DNA of 5,118 bases from Rubrivirga sp. (GCA_012269805.1 JAAXJP010000575.1:1-5118), one strand, 5' to 3'. Counted from the first letter of the stretch, positions 1-5,111 are shown. Translations and numbers: made by a program. The notes: a model not told the origin generated them from the letters alone.

Positions 1-17
1 GGGGCGGCGGCGCCCGC

Positions 18-44
18 GGGGCGGAGGGGCGGGGGGCGCCGGGG
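18..44 (+). other. Potential G-quadruplex motif
   Basis: Four runs of at least four G lie at 18-21, 26-29, 31-36 and 41-44, separated by spacers of 4, 1 and 4 bases. This satisfies the standard four-run quadruplex pattern with four-tetrad runs. More G runs follow at 69-72, 74-76 and 80-82, but their spacing is looser. The motif lies in non-coding DNA about 140 bases upstream of the promoter candidate. Whether it folds or has a role is not shown; in a GC-rich genome some such runs occur by chance. Confidence 0.4.
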
Positions 45-179
45 CGTCCAGGCAGGGCGAAGATAGACGGGGCGGGCGCGGGTCCGGTTGCGTCGGCGCG
101 CTCGGGCCCGTCGCGGGCGGGCGTCGGGCCGCGGTGGCGTGGCTCTTCACGGAGGAATCCCGCGGGGATCGCCGCTCGG

Positions 180-211
180 TTGTCCACGCCGGAGGAGGGC
201 CGGTATCTTGG
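180..211 (+). promoter_or_regulatory. Candidate promoter for nuoJKLM
   Basis: A TTG at 180-182 is followed after 21 bases by TATCTTGG at 204-211. This matches five of the six fixed bases of the Bacteroidota -7 element TAnnTTTG, with a TTG -33 core at the spacing known for that group. Read as a classical sigma-70 site it is TTGTCC, 18 bases, TATCTT: four of six matches at each box. It is one of very few A/T-bearing spots in a GC-rich stretch. Transcription would start near 217, giving a leader of about 50 bases before the GTG at 267. The call rests on pattern alone. Confidence 0.4.
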
Positions 212-221
212 CGGCCCCTCA

Positions 222-240
222 CCGGGCGCCCTCTGCCCGG
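222..240 (+). promoter_or_regulatory. GC hairpin in predicted nuoJ leader
   Basis: CCGGGC at 222-227 is perfectly complementary to GCCCGG at 235-240, giving a six-pair all-GC stem with a seven-base loop. The 8-base palindrome GGGCGCCC (224-231) overlaps it and offers a competing dimer or fold. If transcription starts near 217 the hairpin would sit almost at the 5' end of the mRNA, 26 bases before the nuoJ start, where such stems often protect transcripts from decay. There is no U-tract, so it is not an intrinsic terminator. Chance formation in GC-rich DNA cannot be excluded. Confidence 0.3.
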
Positions 241-260
241 ACCCAGGCTCCCTCTCACCC

Positions 261-270
261 CGACCCGTGG
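261..270 (+). promoter_or_regulatory. nuoJ start context, no Shine-Dalgarno
   Basis: CGACC at 261-265 lies just before the GTG at 267, which sits in CCGTGG. The preceding twenty bases are C/T-rich with almost no G, so no Shine-Dalgarno pairing is possible. The same arrangement (CGAC, then CCATGG) occurs at the other three starts, which supports choosing this GTG over the in-frame TTG at 180. Confidence 0.5.
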
Positions 271-860
271 AGACGTTCCTCTTCTTCGTGTTCGCCGTGT
301 TCGCGGTGGCCGGCTCGCTCGGCATGCTCATCTCGCGGAGCCCGGTCGCCAGCGCGCTCTGGATGGTCCAGACGATGCTGGCCATCGCGTGCCTCTACCT
401 CACGCTGAACGCGACGTTCATCGGGGTCGTCCAGGTCCTGGTCTACGCCGGGGCCATCATGGTCCTGTTCCTGTTCGTGATCATGCTCCTCAACCTCGAG
501 GAGACGCCGCGCCTGAGCGCGTTCACGTGGCAGCGCGCCGTGGCGTTCGTGGGCGGCGTGGCCGTCCTGGCCCTCCTGCTGACGGCCGTCGCCGAGCAGA
601 CCGACCTGTTCCCCAACCCCACCGAGGTGCCCGTGGCCGTGGTCGACCCCGCCGGCGAGGCCATCGTCGTCGGCCCCGAGGGCGAGGCCGCCGTGGTCGA
701 CGAGGGCGAGGTGGCCGTCGTGCCCGTCGACCCGACGTCGGTCGAGCGGATCGGCGTGGCGCTCCTGACGCGGCACGCGTTCACGCTCGAGATCGTCGGG
801 GCCCTCCTGCTGGCGGCCACGATCGGCGCCGTCCTCCTCGCCAAAAAGCGATTCGCCTAG
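267..860 (+). CDS. nuoJ: NADH-quinone oxidoreductase subunit J
   Basis: Core membrane subunit of complex I (ND6/Nqo10 family), next to the quinone cavity and the first proton path. The 197-residue product has five predicted membrane helices (about 2-22, 27-47, 51-76, 89-109, 170-192). The signature stretch of the third helix reads QVLVYAGAIMVLFLF; Tyr60 matches the conserved Tyr near the pi-bulge whose rotation couples quinone chemistry to proton transfer. The ending, with ERIGVALLTRHAF and a last helix followed by AKKR, is also typical. GTG 267 is chosen because it gives the family's hydrophobic N-terminus; an in-frame TTG at 180 would add 29 Pro/Gly-rich residues and lies inside the promoter candidate. 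The oddity is a loop at about residues 113-158, longer than in E. coli NuoJ (184 residues in total) and built of Val/Glu/Gly pseudo-repeats. First gene of the block; the stop is 51 bases before nuoK. Confidence 0.95.
   Translation: METFLFFVFAVFAVAGSLGMLISRSPVASALWMVQTMLAIACLYLTLNATFIGVVQVLVYAGAIMVLFLFVIMLLNLEETPRLSAFTWQRAVAFVGGVAVLALLLTAVAEQTDLFPNPTEVPVAVVDPAGEAIVVGPEGEAAVVDEGEVAVVPVDPTSVERIGVALLTRHAFTLEIVGALLLAATIGAVLLAKKRFA
621..740 (+). repeat. Repeat-built Val/acid loop within nuoJ
   Basis: This part of nuoJ (residues 119-158, between helices 4 and 5) is made of short imperfect repeats. GTGGTCGAC occurs at 639-647 and 693-701. GGCGAGGCC occurs at 654-662 and 681-689, with a third GGCGAGG at 705-711. 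The protein alternates Val pairs with acidic or Gly turns (VAVVD, IVVG, AVVD, VAVVPVD). The pattern suggests growth by local duplication, giving a beta-prone, negatively charged loop outside the membrane. No function is known to me for this insertion. Confidence 0.6.
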
Positions 861-870
861 CGCGCCGACA

Positions 871-910
871 CCGGCCGCCTCGGGCGGTCGGCGGCCACCC
901 CCGACCGCTC
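871..910 (+). promoter_or_regulatory. Mutually exclusive hairpins before nuoK
   Basis: The segment 882-891 can pair in two ways. With upstream 871-879 it forms a nine-pair stem (one G-U) around the loop TCG at 880-882. With downstream 901-910 it forms a ten-pair stem (one G-U) around a nine-base loop at 892-900. The second stem ends one base before C911 and the ATG at 912, so it would bury the whole ribosome-entry region of nuoK, including the CGACC element. The nuoJ stop is at 858-860, so a ribosome terminating there would reach toward segment 871-879. The layout is that of a translational switch or coupling device, but no function is proven. There is no U-tract, so it is not an intrinsic terminator. 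Confidence 0.45.
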
Positions 911-915
911 CATGG
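902..915 (+). promoter_or_regulatory. nuoK start context, no Shine-Dalgarno
   Basis: CGACC at 902-906 precedes the ATG at 912, which sits in CCATGG (910-915). The run before it is CCACCCC, with no purine-rich Shine-Dalgarno. CGACC is also part of the downstream hairpin arm, so it can be hidden or exposed. Confidence 0.45.
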
Positions 916-1211
916 ATCTCACCTGGTACCTCTCGCTGAGCGCCGTCCTCTTCACGATCGGCGTGCTCGGCGTGCTCCTCCGGCGGAACGTGATCGTCGT
1001 GTTCCTGAGCATCGAGCTCATGCTGAACGCGGTGAACCTCACGCTCGTCGCCTTTAGCCAGGCCTTTGGCGACGTCGACGGCCAGATCCTGGTCTTCTTC
1101 GTGATGAGCGTGGCCGCGGCCGAGGCCGCCGTGGGCCTCGCCATCGTGATCGCCATGTTCCGGAACAAGCTCACGATCAACGTCGACGAGCTCCGACTGT
1201 TCAGAGGGTAA
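912..1211 (+). CDS. nuoK: NADH-quinone oxidoreductase subunit K
   Basis: Small core membrane subunit of complex I (ND4L/Nqo11; also related to MrpC), forming with NuoJ the proton path next to the quinone module. The 99-residue product has the usual length and three helices (about 4-22, 28-48, 58-82). The two intramembrane glutamates essential for proton transfer are present: Glu35 in the [11 protein letters not shown] motif and Glu71 in the [11 protein letters not shown] motif, equivalent to Glu36 and Glu72 of E. coli NuoK. Arg24-Arg25-Asn26 after helix 1 is also typical. MrpC is a less likely identity because the gene lies between a clear nuoJ and nuoL. The start is an ATG without Shine-Dalgarno; its leader can fold into a strong hairpin. 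Nothing in the protein is unusual. Confidence 0.97.
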   Translation: MDLTWYLSLSAVLFTIGVLGVLLRRNVIVVFLSIELMLNAVNLTLVAFSQAFGDVDGQILVFFVMSVAAAEAAVGLAIVIAMFRNKLTINVDELRLFRG

Positions 1212-1216
1212 GCGGC

Positions 1217-1260
1217 GAGGGGCGAGGGGCATGAGGCCTCCCGCCCCTTCCGCATGCCCC
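1217..1260 (+). repeat. Tandem and inverted repeats in nuoK-nuoL spacer
   Basis: GAGGGGC is repeated in tandem at 1217-1223 and 1224-1230. GGGGCATG at 1226-1233 is perfectly complementary to CATGCCCC at 1253-1260 (eight pairs, 19-base loop). The palindrome GAGGCCTC fills 1233-1240. GCCCC occurs at both 1243-1247 and 1256-1260, so each G-rich repeat has two possible partners and several folds compete. The structure ends 19 bases before the nuoL start. No poly-T follows, so it does not look like an intrinsic terminator; it might pause polymerase, mark an mRNA processing site or bind a protein. Confidence 0.45.
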
Positions 1261-1274
1261 ATCCCCCTTGCCCT

Positions 1275-1283
1275 CGACCATGG
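1275..1283 (+). promoter_or_regulatory. nuoL start context, no Shine-Dalgarno
   Basis: CGACC at 1275-1279 directly abuts the ATG at 1280, which lies in CCATGG (1278-1283). Upstream is pyrimidine-rich (CCCCCTTGCCCT), with no Shine-Dalgarno. An in-frame TTG at 1268 would add only four residues and would place its start inside this leader; the ATG fits the pattern of the other genes. Confidence 0.45.
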
Positions 1284-3427
1284 AACTCCTCGTCCAGCTC
1301 ATCCTCCTCCCGCCGATCGTGATCGCGGGCCTCAACGGGGTGATGGGCCTGTTCTGGCCTGCTTGGCGGAAGCAGGAGTGGCTGCTCGGCGGGCTGGCGC
1401 TGGCCGCCGTCGCCGTCCCGTTCGCGGTCACGTGCCTGCTGTTCTTCGGGTTCGAAGCCGCCGAGGTCGTCCGCTACTTCACGTGGCTCCAGGCCGGCGA
1501 CCTCCGGGTCGACTTCGCCTACCGGATCGACGAGCTCTCGCTGCTCATGACGATGATCGTCACGGGCGTCGGCTCGCTCATCCACCTGTACTCGATCGGG
1601 TACATGCACGGCGACGACGGGTACTGGCGGTTCTTCGCGTACCTGAACCTGTTCATCTTCGCGATGCTCAACCTGGTGCTCGCGGAGAGCCTGCCGGTCC
1701 TGTTCCTCGGCTGGGAGGGCGTCGGGCTGTGCAGCTACCTCCTCATCGGGTTCTGGTACACGGACCTCAAGAACTCGGCGGCGGCCAACAAGGCGTTCAT
1801 CGTCAACCGCGTGGGCGACTTCGCCTTCCTCCTGGCGATGTTCATCATTTTCAAGACCGTCGTCGACGCGCAGGGCGGCGTGTTCGGGCTCGACTTCGCC
1901 ACGCTCCTCCAGCCCGAGACGCTCGCGCTCTTCGCCGGCCCGACCGGGTTCTGGGTGACGGTCCTCCTGCTGATCGGGGCGACGGGCAAGAGCGCGCAGA
2001 TCCCGCTCTTCGTCTGGCTCCCCGACGCGATGGCCGGCCCGACGCCGGTCTCGGCGCTCATCCACGCCGCGACGATGGTGACCTCGGGCCTGTACCTCCT
2101 GGCCCGGCTCTCGCCGCTCGTCCTCAACTCGGGCGCGCTCTGGATCATCGCGACCGTCGGCGCGGTCACGGCCATCATGGCGGCGACGGTGGCCATCACG
2201 CAGAACGACATCAAGAAGGTGCTGGCCTACTCGACGGTCAGCCAGCTGGGCTACATGTTCCTGGCGGCCGGCGTCGGCGCGTTCTTCGTGGCCATCTTCC
2301 ACGTGATGACCCACGCCTTCTTCAAGGCGTGCCTCTTCCTCGGCTCGGGCTCGGTCATCCACTCGATGCACCACGTCGAGCACGAGCTGGAGCACAAGGG
2401 GCTGATCCCGTCGCACCACGGACCCGGCAGCCACGACACGCCGCTCGACTCGGAGGCGACGCAGAACACCCTCCGCCACAGCCCGCTCCCGTACGACGGC
2501 CCGTTCGACGCCCAGGACATGCGGACGATGGGCGGCCTCCGCAAGTTCATGCCGATCACGGCCATCACGTTCGGCCTCTCGACGCTCGCGATCGCCGGCC
2601 TCCCGCCGCTGGCGGGCTTCTTCTCGAAGGACGAGATCCTGTTCCGCGTCTTCGAGTTCGGCCAGTCGGCCCACATCGGCTACATGGCGCTCTGGGTCGT
2701 GGGCCTCATCACGGCGGTCCTCACGGCGATCTACATGACGCGGGCGTACCTGCTCACGTTCGAGGGGACCCCGCGCTGGCCCGACTCGATGGACACGCAC
2801 CCGCACGAGAGCCCGTGGACGATGACCGTCCCGCTCGTCGTGCTCGCGGGCCTCGCCGTCGTCGGCGGGTTCCTCGGGCTCCCGCCCGTGTTCGAGGACC
2901 TCGGCCTGCCGGGCAGCTGGATCCACGGCTGGCTCGTCGGCCACGGCGACCACCTCGGGCCGGTCGCCGACAGCCTCGACCCGCTGTGGGCGAGCGTCTC
3001 GCCGTACTACGAGGGCGAGCACCACGTCTCGCACGCCGTCGAGTGGGCGCTCCTGGGGCTCGGCGCCGTCGTCGCCCTCGTCGGCATCGGGGCCGCGGTG
3101 TACTACTTCCGCTTCGGCAAGCGCGGCCCCGAGGCCGACCGGAAGGCGCGGAAGGTGTTCGGCCTGTTCTACACGCCCGCCAGCCACGTCTGGGGCTGGG
3201 ACCAGTTCTACAACGCGACGTTCGTCAGGGGCACCGTCGAGGGCGCTCGGAAGGTGTTCGCGCCGTTCGACAAGAACGTGGTCGACGGCGGCGTGATGGG
3301 CCTCGCCGGGCTCGTGCGCCGCGCGGCCAGCGGCCTCCGCGGCGTCCAGACCGGCGTCGTCCAGACCTACGCGCTCGCGATCGTCGTGGGCGTCGTGGCC
3401 GTCGTCGCGCTCGTCCTGTTCGTCTAG
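1280..3427 (+). CDS. nuoL: NADH-quinone oxidoreductase subunit L
   Basis: Distal antiporter-like, proton-pumping subunit of complex I (ND5/Nqo12 family, related to MrpA). The 715-residue product has the full set of key residues: Glu146 in GWEGVGL, Asp180 in NRVGD, Lys237 in ATGKSAQ, His262 in ALIHAATMV, Lys312-313 in NDIKKVLAYST, His341 and His345 in FHVMTHAFFK, Lys349, and Lys450-Asp451 in FFSKDEIL. They align with Glu144, Lys229, His254, His334/338, Lys342 and Lys399/Asp400 of E. coli NuoL. After the core helices, residues about 611-695 are amphipathic and charged, matching the lateral helix that runs along the membrane arm; a last helix (about 697-715) anchors it, so the gene is complete. 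It is about 100 residues longer than the 613-residue E. coli protein, partly through a His-rich loop at 368-411 and a long loop at about 543-588. Spacing is 68 bases after nuoK and 61 before nuoM. MrpA is unlikely given the neighbours. Confidence 0.97.
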   Translation: MELLVQLILLPPIVIAGLNGVMGLFWPAWRKQEWLLGGLALAAVAVPFAVTCLLFFGFEAAEVVRYFTWLQAGDLRVDFAYRIDELSLLMTMIVTGVGSLIHLYSIGYMHGDDGYWRFFAYLNLFIFAMLNLVLAESLPVLFLGWEGVGLCSYLLIGFWYTDLKNSAAANKAFIVNRVGDFAFLLAMFIIFKTVVDAQGGVFGLDFATLLQPETLALFAGPTGFWVTVLLLIGATGKSAQIPLFVWLPDAMAGPTPVSALIHAATMVTSGLYLLARLSPLVLNSGALWIIATVGAVTAIMAATVAITQNDIKKVLAYSTVSQLGYMFLAAGVGAFFVAIFHVMTHAFFKACLFLGSGSVIHSMHHVEHELEHKGLIPSHHGPGSHDTPLDSEATQNTLRHSPLPYDGPFDAQDMRTMGGLRKFMPITAITFGLSTLAIAGLPPLAGFFSKDEILFRVFEFGQSAHIGYMALWVVGLITAVLTAIYMTRAYLLTFEGTPRWPDSMDTHPHESPWTMTVPLVVLAGLAVVGGFLGLPPVFEDLGLPGSWIHGWLVGHGDHLGPVADSLDPLWASVSPYYEGEHHVSHAVEWALLGLGAVVALVGIGAAVYYFRFGKRGPEADRKARKVFGLFYTPASHVWGWDQFYNATFVRGTVEGARKVFAPFDKNVVDGGVMGLAGLVRRAASGLRGVQTGVVQTYALAIVVGVVAVVALVLFV
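2381..2512 (+). other. His-rich insertion loop in NuoL
   Basis: Aligned by eye, E. coli NuoL has a short link between HHEQ and the MGGLRK motif; here about 44 extra residues (368-411) sit in that link. Together with the conserved part before it, residues 361-400 contain nine histidines (361, 364, 365, 368, 372, 379, 380, 385, 400), several as HH pairs or HxxxH, mixed with Glu and Asp. The rest is Pro/Gly/Ser-rich and probably flexible. Bacteroidota NuoL proteins, as I recall them, tend to have His in this link, so this may be an enlarged lineage trait. Metal binding or proton buffering at the surface is conceivable but unproven. Confidence 0.6.
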
Positions 3428-3488
3428 CCCACTTCACCTCGGCGCCGAACCGCAAGGTCGACGCAGTCAGGCCGCCCCACTCGACTCC
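3428..3488 (+). other. nuoL-nuoM spacer
   Basis: This 61-base spacer has no gene, no Shine-Dalgarno and no terminator. The only pairing I see is GGTCGA (3456-3461) with TCGACT (3481-3486): six pairs with one G-U and a 19-base loop, weak compared with the structure before nuoK. It also holds the palindromes GGCGCC (3441-3446) and GTCGAC (3457-3462), which are expected by chance in this composition. Confidence 0.5.
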
Positions 3489-3492
3489 ATGG
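3482..3492 (+). promoter_or_regulatory. nuoM start context, no Shine-Dalgarno
   Basis: CGACT at 3482-3486 precedes the ATG at 3489, which lies in CCATGG (3487-3492). The sequence before it is GCCGCCCCACT, C-rich, with no Shine-Dalgarno. This is the fourth case of the shared start pattern in the window. Confidence 0.45.
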
Positions 3493-5111
3493 CTGACCTC
3501 CCCGGGCTCCTCTCGCTCGTCATCTTCCTGCCCGCCGTCGGCGCGCTCCTCGTCGCGTTCCTGAAGAGCGTCGACGCGGTCCGGTGGGCCTCGTTGGCGG
3601 TCACGGGCGTCACGTTCGTCCTGTCGCTCGGGCTGTGGCTCGGGTTCGACCCGGCCGTCTCGACCGCCGAGGCGCCCCAGCTCGCGACGCGGCTCCCGTG
3701 GTTCGGCTCCGTCGACATCTCGTACTTCGTCGGGATCGACGGGCTGAACTTGCTCCTGATCCTGCTCACGACGCTCCTCGGGCCGATCATCGTCCTCTCG
3801 TCGTGGACCTACATCGGGAAGGCGCACCGTGGGTACTACGCGCTCATGCTGCTCCTCGAGACCGGCGTGCTCGGCGTGTTCGCGGCGTTCGACGTCTTCC
3901 TGTTCTACATCTTCTTCGAGCTCACGCTGATCCCGATGGTGTTCATCATCGGCATCTGGGGCGGGGAGGACCGGGTCTACGCGGCGATCAAGTTCGTGAT
4001 CTACACGCTCGTCGGGTCGCTGCTGATGCTGGTCGGCGTGCTGTGGCTCGGGTTCGAGGCCGGCGACGCCGTCAACGGCGGCGTGTTCACGACCGACTGG
4101 TACAAGCTGGTCCAGTTCGGGGTGCCGCTCGGGCTCCAGTACGCGATGTTCGGCCTGTTCGCGCTGGCGTTCGCGATCAAGGTCCCGCTGTTCCCGCTCC
4201 ACACGTGGCTGCCCGACGCGCACACGCAGGCGCCGACGGGCGGCTCGGTCGTCCTGGCCGGCGTGCTGCTGAAGATGGGGACGTACGGCCTGCTCCGGTT
4301 CGTCGTCCCGTTCTTCCCGAACGCCAGCGCCGAGCTGGCCATGCCGATCGCGATCCTCGCCGTCGTCGGCATCGTGTACGGCGCGCTCGTGGCGTTCGCG
4401 CAGACCGACGTCAAGAAGCTCGTCGCCTACTCGTCGGTGTCCCACCTCGGGTTCGTGGTCCTCGGCGTGTTCGCCTTCGACACGATCGCCGTCCAGGGCT
4501 CGCTGATCCAGATGGTGAACCACGGGCTCTCGACGGGCGCGCTCTTCCTCATCATTGGGATGATGTACGAGCGGCGGCACACGCGCGCGATGGCCGACTA
4601 CGGCGGCATCGCCAAGACCGTCCCGGTCCTGACCTTCTTCATGCTGTTCAGCGTGTTCGCGAGCGCCGGCCTGCCGGGCCTCAACGGGTTCGTGGGCGAG
4701 TTCATGATCCTCATCGGAAGCTGGAACTCGCCGACGGTCGGCAACCCGCTCCTCGTCGCCGTGGCGACGACGGGCGTGATCTTCGCCGCCGTGTACCTCC
4801 TATGGATGGTGTACCGGACGTTCTTCGGCGAGGTCACGCACGAGGCGAACACGACGATGAAGGACCTCAACGGCCGCGAGGTCGGGCTCCTCGTCCCGCT
4901 CGCGGCGCTGATGCTGCTCCTCGGGTTCTGGCCGTCGCCGTTCCTCGCCCAGAGCGAGCGGGCGGTCCGGTCGCTCCTAGAGACGTCGGAGCTCAAGGCC
5001 GCCGCCGTCGAGTCCGCCGCGGCCGACGAGGTCGTCGTGGTCCCGGTCGCGTGGCCTGACGAGGTCGCCCTCACCCCGCCGCCGGCGCCCGCGCACGACG
5101 CCGCCCACTAG
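3489..5111 (+). CDS. nuoM: NADH-quinone oxidoreductase subunit M
   Basis: Middle antiporter-like, proton-pumping subunit of complex I (ND4/Nqo13 family, related to MrpD). The 540-residue product has the family's helical core, with Glu144 in FFELTLIPM, Lys231 in AIKVPLFPLHTWLPDAH, Lys262 in LLKMGTYGLLR, Asp308-Lys309-Lys310 in TDVKKLVAYSS, His319 in SHLGF, His345 in MVNHGLSTGALF, and Glu404 in GFVGEF. These correspond to Glu144, Lys234, Lys265, His322, His348 and Glu407 of E. coli NuoM, so both halves of the proton channel look intact. The last helix ends near residue 485; a further 54 or so residues form a hydrophilic Ala/Glu/Val/Pro tail ending in PPPAPAHDAAH, making the protein longer than E. 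coli NuoM (509). The start is an ATG in CCATGG without Shine-Dalgarno, 61 bases after nuoL. The window ends seven bases past the stop, so nuoN is expected but not seen. Confidence 0.97.
   Translation: MADLPGLLSLVIFLPAVGALLVAFLKSVDAVRWASLAVTGVTFVLSLGLWLGFDPAVSTAEAPQLATRLPWFGSVDISYFVGIDGLNLLLILLTTLLGPIIVLSSWTYIGKAHRGYYALMLLLETGVLGVFAAFDVFLFYIFFELTLIPMVFIIGIWGGEDRVYAAIKFVIYTLVGSLLMLVGVLWLGFEAGDAVNGGVFTTDWYKLVQFGVPLGLQYAMFGLFALAFAIKVPLFPLHTWLPDAHTQAPTGGSVVLAGVLLKMGTYGLLRFVVPFFPNASAELAMPIAILAVVGIVYGALVAFAQTDVKKLVAYSSVSHLGFVVLGVFAFDTIAVQGSLIQMVNHGLSTGALFLIIGMMYERRHTRAMADYGGIAKTVPVLTFFMLFSVFASAGLPGLNGFVGEFMILIGSWNSPTVGNPLLVAVATTGVIFAAVYLLWMVYRTFFGEVTHEANTTMKDLNGREVGLLVPLAALMLLLGFWPSPFLAQSERAVRSLLETSELKAAAVESAAADEVVVVPVAWPDEVALTPPPAPAHDAAH
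4947..5108 (+). other. Low-complexity C-terminal tail of NuoM
   Basis: Residues 487-540 lie beyond the last membrane helix. The first part (about 487-512) looks helical and amphipathic (SERAVRSLLETSELKAAAV). Then come DEVVVVPVAWPDEVAL and a Pro/Ala end. The codon style is the same as in the rest of the gene, with no sign of a frameshift or fused domain. I recognise no domain in it. Confidence 0.5.

Larger units (their letters stand above)
1..266. other. Non-coding region upstream of nuoJ
   Basis: No open frame here looks like a gene. The only upstream-gene tail possible at the left edge on the plus strand is frame 1, ending at a TAG at 64-66. It would encode only Gly, Ala, Arg and Pro, using AGG, AGA, CGA and GCA codons that the neighbouring genes avoid, so I do not call it. 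The first 82 bases are strongly G-rich on the plus strand. The rest contains a promoter candidate (180-211) and a GC hairpin (222-240). In the common nuoA-to-nuoN order nuoI sits directly before nuoJ, so a gap of at least 200 bases implies a break in the operon. Two SD-like GGAGGA strings (151-156 and 191-196) have no start codon at usable distance. Confidence 0.6.

Noticed and set aside
11..23. CGCCC-GCG-GGGCG hairpin as a terminator
   Set aside because: Five-pair stem without a T-run, inside a G-rich stretch where such pairing is expected by chance.
1..66. C-terminal tail of an upstream gene ending at TAG 64-66
   Set aside because: Only Gly, Ala, Arg and Pro with codons unlike the neighbours, and no recognisable family ending; it cannot be supported without sequence to the left.
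151..196. Shine-Dalgarno-like GGAGGA at 151-156 and 191-196
   Set aside because: No start codon of a plausible gene lies 5 to 12 bases downstream of either, and none of the four real genes uses such a site.
180..266. TTG start at 180 giving NuoJ a 29-residue N-terminal extension
   Set aside because: The extension is Pro/Gly-rich with no family similarity, it overlaps the promoter candidate, and the GTG at 267 matches both the NuoJ N-terminus and the start pattern of the other genes.
1268..1279. TTG start at 1268 for nuoL
   Set aside because: It adds only four residues; the ATG at 1280 sits in the CCATGG context shared with nuoK and nuoM.
857..3187. Long minus-strand open frame (776 codons)
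   Set aside because: It lies antisense to nuoK and nuoL and encodes almost only Arg, Glu, Asp, Val and His, as expected from the complement of GC-rich membrane-protein codons. No domain is visible.
1231..3564. Plus-strand open frame in another phase through nuoL
   Set aside because: It is Arg/Pro/Gly-rich without motifs and overlaps the whole of nuoL, which has a full set of conserved residues.
3225..4580. Minus-strand open frame antisense to nuoL and nuoM
   Set aside because: Same charged low-complexity composition; a shadow of the real genes.
912..5111. Mrp-type Na+/H+ antiporter genes (mrpC, mrpA, mrpD) in place of nuo
   Set aside because: The JKLM order, a clear NuoJ with its Tyr motif, and a NuoL with lateral helix and final anchor point to complex I; MrpA would carry extra C-terminal MrpB-like domains.
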